NCBI GenBank assembly: GCA_024123915.1
Contig: CP099650.1
Coordinates: 2,170,001 to 2,234,000, forward strand
Source of the DNA: Oxalobacteraceae bacterium OTU3CAMAD1
GTDB taxonomy: Bacteria; Pseudomonadota; Gammaproteobacteria; Burkholderiales; Burkholderiaceae_D
Direction: 5' to 3'
DNA: 64,000 bases
The position numbers and the translations under genes are program-made. Below the pieces are notes generated by a model. It was not told where the DNA came from. It made no database searches and saw only the letters and a program-made list of their open reading frames with translations. This document shows, piece after piece, positions 39,421 to 49,544 of the stretch (within the stretch, counting starts at the first letter, position 1; each line of letters starts with the position of its first letter).

Positions 39421-39897
39421 TCAAAGTCCTGTTGAGTTTGCAAACAATCCGGACCCGGATTCGTCCCAAATTGTAAGGAAACGTTCCAAAGAGGTGTTTA
39501 TATCGGCCGGCCCGTCAAAAACTGCTTCACCACGGAAATGATCTGAATGAAAACGCCGGACGATATGGCGTTCGTCGGCAATACAGAACGAGTCGGTTAG
39601 TTGCCGTAGCGACTGACTGGTGCGCCGGACTTCGGTCGCATGGCTGTAATCCTTAACCAAACGCAAGAAACGCGGCGCGTCCCGCTCAATCACGCGGCCG
39701 TCGTGGGCGACCAGTTGCAGGCGCCCGCCGCTTTTCAGGAAGCGGCGCAGCATCGCGTCGGTGGCGCTGCCGCCCAGGTTCCAGATGGCGAAGTCGGGAT
39801 CGAACAGCCGCAGCGTGTGCTCGGCGCGGCCCAGGCAGGCGGTCAGTTGCTCGACAAACCCTCCCTTCGTGGTGAAGGTAAACACTTGCCTTTCCAT
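39421..39897 (-). CDS. DUF7931-like phospholipase-D-fold protein of unknown function
   Basis: 158-aa cytoplasmic protein. Sequence features (HTLRLFDPDFAIWNLGG, RLQLVAHDGRVIERDAPRFLRLVKDYSHATEVRR, DSFCIADERHIVRRFHSDHFRGEAVFD) resemble a degenerate PLD half-fold with no complete HKD motif. It lies 19 bases beyond the stop of roxA and is probably in its operon. The role is unknown. Confidence 0.7.
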   Translation of the reverse strand: MERQVFTFTTKGGFVEQLTACLGRAEHTLRLFDPDFAIWNLGGSATDAMLRRFLKSGGRLQLVAHDGRVIERDAPRFLRLVKDYSHATEVRRTSQSLRQLTDSFCIADERHIVRRFHSDHFRGEAVFDGPADINTSLERFLTIWDESGSGLFANSTGL

Positions 39898-39916
39898 CCC
39901 GCCTCCGCCAAGTTGA

Positions 39917-41038
39917 TTAACCCAGTTCGATCCAGCCGTCCTGATACCACGTGTACAGCGCGTCCATCACATCGTCGGATGCCGTCGCCAGCTCGGCGCC
40001 GGTCAGCGCGCGGTTATTGGCCAGCAACTCCAGCGCCACTTTGTCGGCGCGGCCGACGCCGAACGATTCGCCGTTGATGAACACGTGCTTGCCGCGATAC
40101 AGCATCTGCGATTTGCGCGACAGCGACAGGCCCTTTTTCGCCGCCGCCTCCCCGAACTTGCCGAACGTCAGCGGTTTGGCCGGTCCGGTGAAGAACACGT
40201 TGTGCTTGGGCTCGGACATATATTCGCCCAGGAAGATCGTCACGTCCTCTTCGGTGAAACGGACCTTGTTGATTTCCTCGGTGATCGTGCTCAGCATATG
40301 GCGCGGAATCTCGGCCGGCTTGGCCGTCGCCTCCAGTTCCGGATCGGCGTAGCGGCCCGGCAGGTCGATCGAATCGGCCATGAATTGCAGGAACGCCTCG
40401 CCCAGCTCCTGGTACGAAGGCGAGCGGAAGCCGATCGAATAGGTCTGGCAATCGCCGATGGCCACGCCGTCGTGGGCGTAGTGCGGCGGCAGGTACAGCA
40501 TGTCGCCCGGATTGAGGACAAACTCCTCGTTCGGCTTGAAGTTGGCCAGGATCTTGAGCGGCAGGCCCTCGACCAGGCTCAGGTCCTTCTGCGGGCCGAT
40601 GCGCCAGCGGCGCTGTCCCTGCGCCTGCAGCAGGAACACGTCGTAGGAATCGAAGTGCGGACCGACGCCGCCGCCGTCGGTGGCGAAGCTGACCATCAGG
40701 TCGTCGAGGCGGGCATCCGGGATGAAGCGGAACTGGCGCAGCAGCGCGTCGGCCTTGTCGTCGAACAGGTTGACGCCCTGGACCAGCAGAGTCCATTCCT
40801 TTTGCGTCATCGGCGGCAGGCTTTCCAGCGGGCCGTGCTGCATCGACCATTCGCCGTCGACGGCCGCGATCAGGCGCGATTCGGCGTGGTTGGTCGAGGC
40901 CAGCTTGGTCAGGGCATCCATGCTCAGCAGTGGCTTGAAGCCGGGGATGGCGTTACGGATCAGGAGTGGCTTTTTATGCCAGTATTCGCGCAGAAACTGC
41001 GCCGGCGTGATGTCGCCGAGGAGCGGTAATTTTTTCAT
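39917..41038 (-). CDS. roxA: Ribosomal protein L16 arginine hydroxylase (JmjC/cupin, RoxA type)
   Basis: 373-aa Fe(II)/2-oxoglutarate oxygenase; characterised YcfD/RoxA enzymes hydroxylate an arginine of L16. The iron-binding HxD is in GPHFDSYDVFLLQ and the distal His in YAHDGVAIGD. A C-terminal winged-helix region (LSRKSQMLYRGKHVFINGESF) matches the family. The target is by analogy. Confidence 0.9.
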   Translation of the reverse strand: MKKLPLLGDITPAQFLREYWHKKPLLIRNAIPGFKPLLSMDALTKLASTNHAESRLIAAVDGEWSMQHGPLESLPPMTQKEWTLLVQGVNLFDDKADALLRQFRFIPDARLDDLMVSFATDGGGVGPHFDSYDVFLLQAQGQRRWRIGPQKDLSLVEGLPLKILANFKPNEEFVLNPGDMLYLPPHYAHDGVAIGDCQTYSIGFRSPSYQELGEAFLQFMADSIDLPGRYADPELEATAKPAEIPRHMLSTITEEINKVRFTEEDVTIFLGEYMSEPKHNVFFTGPAKPLTFGKFGEAAAKKGLSLSRKSQMLYRGKHVFINGESFGVGRADKVALELLANNRALTGAELATASDDVMDALYTWYQDGWIELG

Positions 41039-41049
41039 ACCGCATTATA

Positions 41050-41095
41050 AACCCGCACCCCAGTCAGAGGGGGCGGACCCTGCGGGTCCGACCCC
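41050..41095. repeat. GGGGTC hairpin repeat, copy 3
   Basis: AACCCGCA at 41050-41057, then a stem around CGGACCC / GGGTCCG with a TGC loop and G/C extensions (41069-41095), then GTGCGGGT at about 41118. Slightly degenerate compared with copy 2. It lies between the divergent roxA and slyD genes, so it is not only a 3'-end element. Confidence 0.65.
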
Positions 41096-41208
41096 GGCGG
41101 TCCGCGCCGTGCGGGTCTATCGCTCTGGGCCGCACCCCTCCCATGCGGGTCGGGTGCGCCCGCGATTAAAGGTATAATCTGCCTGCTCATAACAGAAAGG
41201 AAATTCCA

Positions 41209-41751
41209 ATGAAGATTGCCAAGAACACGGTCGTGACTGTGAATTACAAACTGTCCGATGCACAGGACAATCTGATCGAAGACGGCCGTCAACCGATGGT
41301 CTACCTGCACGGTGGCTACGAGAACACCCTGCCAAAAATCGAAGAAGAACTGGACGGCAAGGAAGTCGGTTACTCGTCGATCATCCAGATCGAGCCGGAG
41401 GACGCGTTCGGCGACTACGACGCCGCCCTGGTCAAGGTCGAGCCGCGCAACCGCCTGCCGGAGCCGCTGGAAGTGGGCATGCAGTTCGAAGGCATGCCCG
41501 ACGGCGACGACGCCGACGAAGCGATGATCTTCACCGTCACCGATATCGCCGACGACAAGGTCGTTTTGGACGGCAACCATCCGCTGGCCGGCATGGCGCT
41601 GCGCTTCTCGCTCAACGTCACCGAAGTGCGCGAAGCGTCGGACGAGGAAATCGCCCACGGCCACGTGCACGGCGCCCACGGCCACCACCACGGTGACGAG
41701 GACGACGAAGGCGAAGAGGGCGACCACGTCGCCATCCACCCGATCCACTAA
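41209..41751 (+). CDS. slyD: FKBP-type peptidyl-prolyl isomerase, SlyD type
   Basis: 180-aa cytoplasmic prolyl isomerase/chaperone. The FKBP core (VTVNYKLSDAQDNLIEDG, MVYLHGGYENTLPKIEEELDGKEVG) is interrupted by the IF chaperone domain (EPEDAFGDYDAAL ... VLDGNHPLAGMALRFSLNV). The C-terminal tail is rich in His, Asp and Glu (HGHVHGAHGHHHGDEDDE), as in nickel-binding SlyD. Confidence 0.94.
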   Translation: MKIAKNTVVTVNYKLSDAQDNLIEDGRQPMVYLHGGYENTLPKIEEELDGKEVGYSSIIQIEPEDAFGDYDAALVKVEPRNRLPEPLEVGMQFEGMPDGDDADEAMIFTVTDIADDKVVLDGNHPLAGMALRFSLNVTEVREASDEEIAHGHVHGAHGHHHGDEDDEGEEGDHVAIHPIH

Positions 41752-41760
41752 GCTAGTCGA

Positions 41761-42765
41761 TCAAGGCGTCGTTTCGGCGCCGCCGCCCTTGACGGTGAAC
41801 AGGGCGGCGGCGTCGGGATTGACGCGCACCTCGGCCGATTCCGCGGCCACGCTCAGATGTCCCACGTTGCCGCGCCAATCGATGGCCGGTTCGGTCCTGC
41901 CGGCTGCGCCGATCTGGGCCTGGATCTGGGTGTCCACCAGCAGCACCTTCCCCTTGAATTTTTTCGCCAGCGTGCTGATTTGACGTCGCGGCTCGGCGAA
42001 GCCGTCCTGTTTCGACTCGAAACGCGGCAACAGCGAAAACCCTTCCTCCTCCTGCAGCCCGACGGCGCCGTCCGAGAACAGCACCAGGCCGTGCATCTTC
42101 TGGCGCGCGGCCAGGGTGAACAGGCGGTGCAGCCATGCGCGGTTGGCGACCAGGCGGTCCTCGTACTCGCTGTTGCGGCCAGCCTCCGGCCGATAGTGGT
42201 TGTTGTTCGCTGGCAGATTGATGGTGGCGAACAGCACCTTGCCGTATTCCCAGTGCGAGTTTTCGGCGTAGCTGCGGAACTTGGCGGTGCTGGACAACCG
42301 CGTCACTTGAAGCCGGCGCGCGCCCAGCGATTCCGGCTCGCCATAAAACAGTTCGCGCAGGCGGTTCAGGCGTTCGATCGCGTTCGAGCGGCCGGCCGAA
42401 TTGAGGCAGGCGCTCCAGTCGCTGCCGGCCAGCGACACCACCACCGGCGCGGCCGCGTCGTCCAGGATCGCGTGGCGCGCGGCGTACAGCCTGTCGCTGC
42501 AAGGTTCCTTGTCGCCCTTGATACCGGTGGCGACGATGAACGCCGGACTGGCCTGCATGGCGGCGGCGATGGCGCGCTTGAGGGGCGCCTCGTCGGCGCC
42601 GCTCTTGAACGGATGGCCGATGACCGCGAACTGGAAGCCCTTGCCGGCCGATGCTTCGCGCGCGTGCGCCGGCGCGACCGCCGCCGCGACGGTCAGCGCG
42701 ACGGTCAGCGCAAGGGTCGGCGTAACCCGTTGCGCGAAGGCCAGCCTGGACGCGGCGCGCGTCAT
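41761..42765 (-). CDS. Exported protein of unknown function coupled to mutS
   Basis: 334 aa with a signal peptide ([18 protein letters not shown]). The body has a metallophosphoesterase-like layout ([55 protein letters not shown]), but the usual Asp/His metal ligands are not obvious, so it may be a degenerate member. The ATG overlaps the mutS stop as ATGA, an odd partner for a periplasmic protein. The function is unknown. Confidence 0.75.
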   Translation of the reverse strand: MTRAASRLAFAQRVTPTLALTVALTVAAAVAPAHAREASAGKGFQFAVIGHPFKSGADEAPLKRAIAAAMQASPAFIVATGIKGDKEPCSDRLYAARHAILDDAAAPVVVSLAGSDWSACLNSAGRSNAIERLNRLRELFYGEPESLGARRLQVTRLSSTAKFRSYAENSHWEYGKVLFATINLPANNNHYRPEAGRNSEYEDRLVANRAWLHRLFTLAARQKMHGLVLFSDGAVGLQEEEGFSLLPRFESKQDGFAEPRRQISTLAKKFKGKVLLVDTQIQAQIGAAGRTEPAIDWRGNVGHLSVAAESAEVRVNPDAAALFTVKGGGAETTP

Positions 42766-45488
42766 GCCTGCGCGGCCTCCGTCAGGTGCTTGAGCTGATG
42801 CTTAAGCTGATACAGGCGGTCCAGCGCTTCGCGCGGCGTCAGCGCGTCCGGGTCCAGATCGTCGAGCGCGTCGAGCAGCTCGCGCATGGCCGGCGTTGGA
42901 TTGCCGTTGCCATTGCCGCCACCGGCGGCGCTGTCGGCGGACGCCGGCGCGTCGAGCGGGTCGTCGTTGGCGTCGTTGGTCGGCGCCGCGAACAGGTCCA
43001 ACTGCGGCGTGGCGTCGAGCGCCTGCGCCTCCAGCCGCGCCAGGTGCTTGCGCGCCGCCTTGATCACCGTCTGCGGCACGCCGGCCAGCTGCGCCACCTG
43101 CAAACCGTAGCTCTGCGAGGCAGGGCCGTCCTGCACCGCGTGCAGGAACACGATGCTGTCCTTGTGCTCCACCGCCGACAGGTGCACGTTGGCCGCCGTC
43201 GGATGGCTCTCCGGCAGCTGCGTCAGTTCGAAGTAGTGGGTCGCGAACAGCGAGAAACTGCGGCTGGTGTCGATCAGGTGGCGCGCGATCGCCCACGCCA
43301 GCGCCAGGCCGTCGAAGGTCGAGGTGCCGCGTCCCACTTCATCCATCAGCACCAGCGAATGCTCGGTGGCGCCGTTGAGGATCGCCGCCGACTCGGTCAT
43401 CTCCACCATGAAGGTCGAGCGGCCGCCGGCCAGATCGTCGGTGGCGCCGATGCGGGTGAAGATGCGGTCGATCGGGCCGATCGTCGCGCTGGTGGCCGGC
43501 ACGTAGCTGCCCACGTAGGCCAGCAAGGTGATCAGCGCCACCTGGCGCATGAAGGTCGATTTACCGCCCATGTTCGGACCGGTGATCAGCAGCAGGCGGC
43601 GCTCGTCGACGAAGCGGCAATCGTTGGCGATGAAGCGCTCGATCTGGTTCTCGACCACCGGATGGCGGCCCTCGACGATATTGATGCAAGGTCCGTCGAC
43701 CAACTGCGGCGCGCACCAGTTGTGGCGCAGCGCGTGGTCGGTCAGCGACACCAGCGCGTCGAGCTGCGACAGCGCCTTCGAGATCGTTTGCAGGCAGCCG
43801 ATGAACGGCGCCAGGTCGGCCAGCAGCTGGTCGTAGAGCATCTTCTCGCGCGCCAGCGCTTTGTCCTGCGCCGACAGCGCCTTGTCCTCGAACGCCTTCA
43901 GTTCCGGCGTGATGTAACGCTCGGCGTTTTTCAAGGTCTGGCGGCGGCGGTAGTCGTCCGGCACCTTGGTGGTCTGGCCGTGCGTGACCTCGATGTAGAA
44001 GCCGTGCACCTTGTTGTATTCGACGCGCAGGTTGGCGATGCCGGTGCGGGCGCGTTCGCGCGTCTCCAGGTCGACCAGGAACTGGCCGGCGTTCTCCGAC
44101 AGCGCGCGCAGCTCGTCGAGCTCCGCGTCGAAGCCGCGCGCAAACACGCCGCCGTCGCGCACCATGTTGGCCGGTTCCGGCGCGACCGCGCGCACCAGCA
44201 GGTCCAGGCATTCCTCGGGCGAGGACAGGTCGGTGTGGATCGCGTTCAGCAAGCCGTTCGGATCGGTCAGCGCGCGCTGCAAGCCGTGGCGCAGCGCCGG
44301 CAACTGCTTCACGCCGTCGCGCAGGCTGGCCAAATCGCGCGGGCGCGCCGACAGCAGCGCGATGCGCGTGGTGATGCGTTCGATGTCCGGCACCTGCGCC
44401 AGGGTGTGCGATAGGCCGCCGGTGGCGTCGGCCTGCGCCAGCGCGGCGATGGCCTCGTGGCGCGAGCGGGCGATGCCCTGGTCGCGGCGCGCGTGGTGCA
44501 GCCAGTAGCGCAGCAGGCGCGAACCCATCGCCGTGCGGCAGTGGTCCAGCAGCGAGAACAGGGTAGGGGACTCCTGGCCGCGTATGGTCTCGGTCAGTTC
44601 CAGGTTGCGGCGCGTGGCCGCGTCCAGGCCAATGAATTCGCTCTCGGTCTCGGTGCTCAGGCTGCGCACGTGCTGCAGGCCGCGACCCTGGGTCGACTGG
44701 GCGTAGCGCAGCAGCGCGCCGGCCGCGCCGAACGCCGCGCCCAGGCCGTCGGCGCCGAAGCCGGTCAGCGTCGCCACGCTCAATTGATCGAGCAGCGACT
44801 TGTGGCCGGAGACGACGTCGAAGTGCCAGTCCGGCACCCGGTTGACGTGGCAGGTGACCGCTTCCTCGAACAGGTCGGCGTTATCGCCGCGCAGGATCTC
44901 GGCCGGCGCGATGCGTTCGAGCTCCTGCTGCATGCGGGTGTTGACGGTGCGGCTGTCGCCCGAGAACTCCATCAGCTTGAGCGAACCGCTGGCCAGCGAC
45001 AGCCACGCCAGGCCGGCGGTGCACACTTTGCGCTGGCTGATGATGCACATCGCCAGCAGCGGACGCTCGGCTTTTTCCGGCAGCAGGTCGGCGTCGGTCA
45101 GAGTGCCCGGCGTGACCACGCGCATCACCTTGCGCTCGACCGGGCCTTTGCTGGTGGCCGGGTCGCCGATCTGTTCGCAGATCGCGCACGACTCGCCGAT
45201 CTTGACCAGCTTGGCCAAGTAGCCCTCCAACGAATGGAAAGGCACGCCGCACATCTTGATCGGTTGCCCGCCCGACGAGCCGCGCGCCGTCAGCGTGATG
45301 CCGAGCACGCGCGCCGCTTTTTCTGCGTCCGAGTGGAACAGCTCATAGAAGTCGCCCATGCGGTAGAACACCAGCATGTCCGGATAATCGGCCTTGATGC
45401 TCAGGTACTGCTGCATCATCGGCGTGACTTTTTCTGTGGGACTGTTCTTGACGGCGGCGGCGTTGATTTCGTTGGGGACGGTGGTCAT
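42762..45488 (-). CDS. mutS: DNA mismatch repair protein MutS
   Basis: Mismatch-recognition ATPase, 908 aa, slightly longer than the usual 850-880 because of a Asn/Asp/Gly-rich linker before the C-terminal tetramer helix. The mismatch-wedge motif [11 protein letters not shown], Walker [14 protein letters not shown], Walker [17 protein letters not shown] and [11 protein letters not shown] are all intact. Confidence 0.98.
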   Translation of the reverse strand: MTTVPNEINAAAVKNSPTEKVTPMMQQYLSIKADYPDMLVFYRMGDFYELFHSDAEKAARVLGITLTARGSSGGQPIKMCGVPFHSLEGYLAKLVKIGESCAICEQIGDPATSKGPVERKVMRVVTPGTLTDADLLPEKAERPLLAMCIISQRKVCTAGLAWLSLASGSLKLMEFSGDSRTVNTRMQQELERIAPAEILRGDNADLFEEAVTCHVNRVPDWHFDVVSGHKSLLDQLSVATLTGFGADGLGAAFGAAGALLRYAQSTQGRGLQHVRSLSTETESEFIGLDAATRRNLELTETIRGQESPTLFSLLDHCRTAMGSRLLRYWLHHARRDQGIARSRHEAIAALAQADATGGLSHTLAQVPDIERITTRIALLSARPRDLASLRDGVKQLPALRHGLQRALTDPNGLLNAIHTDLSSPEECLDLLVRAVAPEPANMVRDGGVFARGFDAELDELRALSENAGQFLVDLETRERARTGIANLRVEYNKVHGFYIEVTHGQTTKVPDDYRRRQTLKNAERYITPELKAFEDKALSAQDKALAREKMLYDQLLADLAPFIGCLQTISKALSQLDALVSLTDHALRHNWCAPQLVDGPCINIVEGRHPVVENQIERFIANDCRFVDERRLLLITGPNMGGKSTFMRQVALITLLAYVGSYVPATSATIGPIDRIFTRIGATDDLAGGRSTFMVEMTESAAILNGATEHSLVLMDEVGRGTSTFDGLALAWAIARHLIDTSRSFSLFATHYFELTQLPESHPTAANVHLSAVEHKDSIVFLHAVQDGPASQSYGLQVAQLAGVPQTVIKAARKHLARLEAQALDATPQLDLFAAPTNDANDDPLDAPASADSAAGGGNGNGNPTPAMRELLDALDDLDPDALTPREALDRLYQLKHQLKHLTEAAQA

Positions 45489-45712
45489 TGGTTCTTTTTC
45501 GGCGGTGCGATGAGTCTGGTTTTGCCGGGGCGTAACGCCCGTGGCGCGTAACCCGACATTCTACCGCTTTTGGGGCCCGATAGACCATTTGCCGTCCTCG
45601 AAGCAGCGGTTCCAGTCGATGATCGCCACCCGCTCTTGCCTGGCTTATCGGGCTGTTTTTCCCGGATATCGGCCTCCGCTGATGAATCCAGGCATCGTCA
45701 CGCTCGGGTTGC

Positions 45713-46750
45713 TCACTCCTTTTGATGCAAACAACGGTACGCCTTCGGACTACAGTCGTTGGCGATCTTGAAGGCTCGACAAAAGGAACTTAATTCCGAA
45801 TAGCCAAGCAGTGCGCTGATTGACGTGATGTCCTGGCTGGTATTCCGCAATAAGCGCGCGGCCAGATTGAACCGGGACTGGCTTCTGAGCGCTTTGAACG
45901 AGACTCCTTTTTCCGCGAGTCGCCGGTGCAGTGTCGCTCTGCTCATTCCTAGAAAAGACGCGGTAGCCTCGATATCCAACGAACGACCGGAATCGCCGAG
46001 GTTGCGCTCCAATATCCGCGTCACCGAGTCAACCAGGTCGTTTTCGACAGGTTCCATTAACTCGTCTAGCGACTCGCCGATGGCGATCTGGGTCAATCGA
46101 TTGTGCGCGGGATTGGTGTACTTCGGGTAGTTGCCGCCAACCTCGATAAAAGAGAACTCGCCTGCATTCTCGATTGCGCATCCGGTGCGCTTGGTAAAGC
46201 CAGGCGCATCGCGGGTACCTTGTGCGCTGAACTGCACCCTGACGCTGCAGACGTCAACGTTGAACACCTGGCGGAGTTTTAGAATCAGGAACATAAAGAA
46301 GCGCTGAGGGCCGCTGAAGTTTTCCTCTTCATAATAGTACTGGTGGCAGATGCGCACGGACGTCTCCGTGCGTTCGTACCATAGCCGGTTGGCTTCCGAC
46401 AGCGAGTTAAACCGGCGAACCGCGCATTGCAGGAATTCTTCAACGCTGCTGCTATTGAAAAGTTCCGCAATAATCATTCTCAGGGTGGTCACCGGCGGCG
46501 GCAACTGCAACTGTTGCCGGTACTGGTGATCCGCAAACGAAAGCTCGTGCTCTTTGAAATAACCCAATTCGTCCAAGGCGACGATCAGGCGAAGCACGAT
46601 CCGGTCGTTGGGATAACGTTCCAGGTGTTTGCCACGCAGTGGCAGGTTGACCAGGCCCGTTTTACGTTCGATGTCCTCGATCGACCAGTGGTAGATGTGG
46701 CGCAATACGTCGACATAGTCGGCCACTAAAAATGTCGGATATCTTCCCAT
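45713..46750 (-). CDS. AraC-family transcriptional regulator
   Basis: 345 aa. The C-terminal double HTH is clear (SLDIEATASFLGMSRATLHRRLAEKGVSFKALRSQSRFNLAARLL, DITSISALLGYSELSSFCRAFK). The N-terminal ~230 residues resemble the long sensor domain of the OruR/ArgR-type AraC regulators. It diverges from the GH3-porin operon and is the likely regulator of that operon, responding to a saccharide or degradation product. Its base composition is lower in GC than its neighbours. Confidence 0.9.
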   Translation of the reverse strand: MGRYPTFLVADYVDVLRHIYHWSIEDIERKTGLVNLPLRGKHLERYPNDRIVLRLIVALDELGYFKEHELSFADHQYRQQLQLPPPVTTLRMIIAELFNSSSVEEFLQCAVRRFNSLSEANRLWYERTETSVRICHQYYYEEENFSGPQRFFMFLILKLRQVFNVDVCSVRVQFSAQGTRDAPGFTKRTGCAIENAGEFSFIEVGGNYPKYTNPAHNRLTQIAIGESLDELMEPVENDLVDSVTRILERNLGDSGRSLDIEATASFLGMSRATLHRRLAEKGVSFKALRSQSRFNLAARLLRNTSQDITSISALLGYSELSSFCRAFKIANDCSPKAYRCLHQKE

Positions 46751-46873
46751 GGCCTCATCCCGCCTCCAAGATCGTATTATGGCTTTTAACTATCGGGATG
46801 ATAGCAGAGCCGCCCACGGCACCTTGTTTGCGGGAAGCTACGACATCGTTTTCGCGCCGCGATGCGACCGAAT

Positions 46874-46900
46874 GTCATCCGAGTGAGACCAAAGGTCATC
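46874..46900. promoter_or_regulatory. Direct repeat, candidate AraC-type operator
   Basis: GTCATC occurs at 46874-46879 and 46895-46900, 21 bases apart (two helical turns), between the AraC gene and the GH3 gene. This is the spacing expected for AraC-family half sites. Confidence 0.35.
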
Positions 46901-47027
46901 TCTGTTGTTGTTCTTGCCACCTAAAATCGTTGCTGCTCAAATTGCATTTTGGGCGGACGCGAGGCCGCTCTACGGTTCATCGAGCGCGCCTCATTCATGG
47001 AGACAAAACAGCTCAGGAGTATTGGGG

Positions 47028-49481
47028 ATGACATTTACCCAAATTAAAAAAAAACCGGGCGGTGTAGCGGTTGCGGTGGCAATCGCCATGCTTGGCGGTT
47101 GCGGAAGCGGATCAGGTATTGATGCCGCCTCCCAGGCCACCACGGAAAATACCGGCAATACGGTCACCGACACCAGCGCGGATGGCCGCGCCAAGACCTT
47201 GCTCAATCAGATGACGCTGGCCCAGAAGCTGGACATGGTCCACGGCTACGGCATGCCGAACCTGGCCAATCAGGACAAGTATCGCAACGAATACGATGTT
47301 CCCAAAGAAGCCATTCAAACCGGGGCCGGCTTCATCCCGGGCATTCCATCGCTGGGCATCCCCGACACCAATGTCGCCGACTCCGCAATCAGCGTCGCTG
47401 TGCCTAAGGCACGTGTGACCTCCTTGCCATCGAACGTCGCGTTGGCGGCGACGTGGGACACCGAGCTTTCCTACACCTACGGCAAGCGCATCGCAATCGA
47501 ACTGCGCGAGCTGGGCTTTACCACCGGCCTCGGTGGTGGTATCAACCTGACCCGTGATCCGCGTCTGGGCCGCCAGTTCGAGTATATGGGGGAGGACCCG
47601 ATTCTGGCCGGCGAGATGGTGGCACAGCGCACCATCGCCACGCAGAGCCAGAAGCTGATAGCGACGATTAAGCATTACGCCATGAACGGCTATGAAACCA
47701 ACCGGTTTGTGTCCAACTCCGTTATCGACGAGCAAACCATGCGCGAGACTGAGCTGCTGGGTTTCGAGATCGGCATTATCAAAGGTCAGCCGGGTAATGT
47801 AATGTGCTCCTACAACTTGGTCAACGGCGTCTATGCTTGCGAGAATCCGCAACTACTGAACCAATGGTTGAAGGAGGAATGGGGTTTCAAGGGCGTTGTC
47901 CAGTCGGATTGGGGCGCCACCCAGAGCACCGTCAACGCGGCCAACAATGGTTTGGATGAATCGCAACCCGGTCAAGCCAGACCAGATTCGTCAGTGCCGG
48001 ACAACCTGAAGCGTTTCTTCGGTAGTAACTTTTTCATGAAGGCGTTGTCCGATGCGGTAGCCGGCCTTCTGGTACCGGCTGAGCGCATCAACGACATGGT
48101 GCTGCGACGTCTACGGACGATGATTGCTGTCGGCATTATGGACAGTCCACCGACCAAGCGCGCATCCGTGATCAGTGACGAAGTGGGCGGCAACCGTGAT
48201 GCGCTGACTGTCGCGGAAAACTCGATGGTCCTGTTGAAAAACGCCATCGCTGCCGGCGACAGCGCGCCGGTGCTACCACTGGCCGGCGCAAGCGTCCGGC
48301 GTATCGCCGTCATCGGGGCCTATGCCGATGTAGGTGTCTTGGCGGGAACGGGTTCCGGCGGTAGCCAGCCGCTGACGAATAATGCGGTCACCGAGTGCCG
48401 GGAAGTTCTGGGTAGCCTGTATGCAGGCTGTCCGATGTTTCTGCCATCGGCGCCACTCGATGCCATCCGCAAGAAGTTCCCGGGCGCGGTGGTGACCTTC
48501 GCCAGTGGCCGGGATGGCGAGGCCGCCGCCAGGGATGCGGCTGCCGCTGACGTGGCCATTGTGTTTGCCGCGCAATGGCAGAACGAAGGTACCGACGTGC
48601 CGAACCTCGCGCTGCCGTCGCCCGCTACCGACCACTCCGGTGTATTTAATTACGACCAGGACGCCTTGATTGCGCAAGTGGCGGCGAAGGCAAAGCGGAC
48701 GGTCGTCATTCTTGAGACGGGCGGGCCGGTAAAGATGCCATGGCTGAACGAGGTTCATGCGGTGTTCGAGGCTTGGTACCCCGGCGTGCAGGGACATGTG
48801 GCACTGGCCAATCTTCTCGCCGGCGACGCCAATCCTAGCGGTAAACTGCCGGTGACCTTCCCCGCCAGCGAAGCGGATTTGCCGCAGAAGAACATGCCGA
48901 CCGATCTGGCTCCGCTGGTCGGCCTGGACATCTTCCCCGTGTTGGCCGAAGCGCCGGTGAAAGCCGCGCTCGATGCGAAGAACGGCGCCGGCAGCTACGA
49001 TAAGATCCGTTCCGTGTACTACAACGAAAAGCTGATGTTTGGGTACAAGTGGTATGACGCCAACAATATCAAGCCCTTGTTCCGCTTCGGCCATGGCTTG
49101 TCGTACACCACCTACAGCTACAGCGACCTGACGGCGCAGGCGGACGGTGCCGGGAATGTCACCCTGAGCTTCACGGTCAAAAACACCGGCGCGCGCGCGG
49201 GCAAAGAAATTGCCCAGGTCTATGCCAGCTTGCCAGCCGGCGTCCCCGGCCATGTCCAGCCCCCACAGCGACTGGTCGGATGGAGCAGGGTGGCTCTTGA
49301 GCCGGGCGCGTCCAAGCGTGTCACGGTTTCGGTACCGAAAAAGTACCTGAGTACCTGGGATGCGCAAACCCGTCACGCCTGGCTGCTCAATACCGGTACC
49401 TATGGCTTCCGTGTCGCGGACAGCTCCGATTTGGCATCGACCAATGCGTTGACAACCACCGTCGCCCTGTCCGGTTACTAA
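47028..49481 (+). CDS. Glycoside hydrolase family 3 beta-glucosidase-like lipoprotein
   Basis: 817-aa exported glycosidase. Signal peptide with lipobox-like MLGGC at residues 21-25. The N-terminal GH3 TIM-barrel has KHYAMNGYETNR and the catalytic aspartate in VQSDWGATQ (residue 294). The C-terminal GH3 sandwich (AVIGAYADVGVLAGTGSGGS, FAAQWQNEGTDVPNL) and a fibronectin-III-like end with FRFGHGLSYTTYSY follow. AGGAG precedes the ATG by 8 bases. It is followed by a porin, suggesting degradation and uptake of a beta-linked oligosaccharide. Confidence 0.93.
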   Translation: MTFTQIKKKPGGVAVAVAIAMLGGCGSGSGIDAASQATTENTGNTVTDTSADGRAKTLLNQMTLAQKLDMVHGYGMPNLANQDKYRNEYDVPKEAIQTGAGFIPGIPSLGIPDTNVADSAISVAVPKARVTSLPSNVALAATWDTELSYTYGKRIAIELRELGFTTGLGGGINLTRDPRLGRQFEYMGEDPILAGEMVAQRTIATQSQKLIATIKHYAMNGYETNRFVSNSVIDEQTMRETELLGFEIGIIKGQPGNVMCSYNLVNGVYACENPQLLNQWLKEEWGFKGVVQSDWGATQSTVNAANNGLDESQPGQARPDSSVPDNLKRFFGSNFFMKALSDAVAGLLVPAERINDMVLRRLRTMIAVGIMDSPPTKRASVISDEVGGNRDALTVAENSMVLLKNAIAAGDSAPVLPLAGASVRRIAVIGAYADVGVLAGTGSGGSQPLTNNAVTECREVLGSLYAGCPMFLPSAPLDAIRKKFPGAVVTFASGRDGEAAARDAAAADVAIVFAAQWQNEGTDVPNLALPSPATDHSGVFNYDQDALIAQVAAKAKRTVVILETGGPVKMPWLNEVHAVFEAWYPGVQGHVALANLLAGDANPSGKLPVTFPASEADLPQKNMPTDLAPLVGLDIFPVLAEAPVKAALDAKNGAGSYDKIRSVYYNEKLMFGYKWYDANNIKPLFRFGHGLSYTTYSYSDLTAQADGAGNVTLSFTVKNTGARAGKEIAQVYASLPAGVPGHVQPPQRLVGWSRVALEPGASKRVTVSVPKKYLSTWDAQTRHAWLLNTGTYGFRVADSSDLASTNALTTTVALSGY

Positions 49482-49544
49482 AGCACACCCGTCCTGATAC
49501 TGCCCTGGCCTCGTTGCCCAGGGCCACAACGAAAGCACACAACC

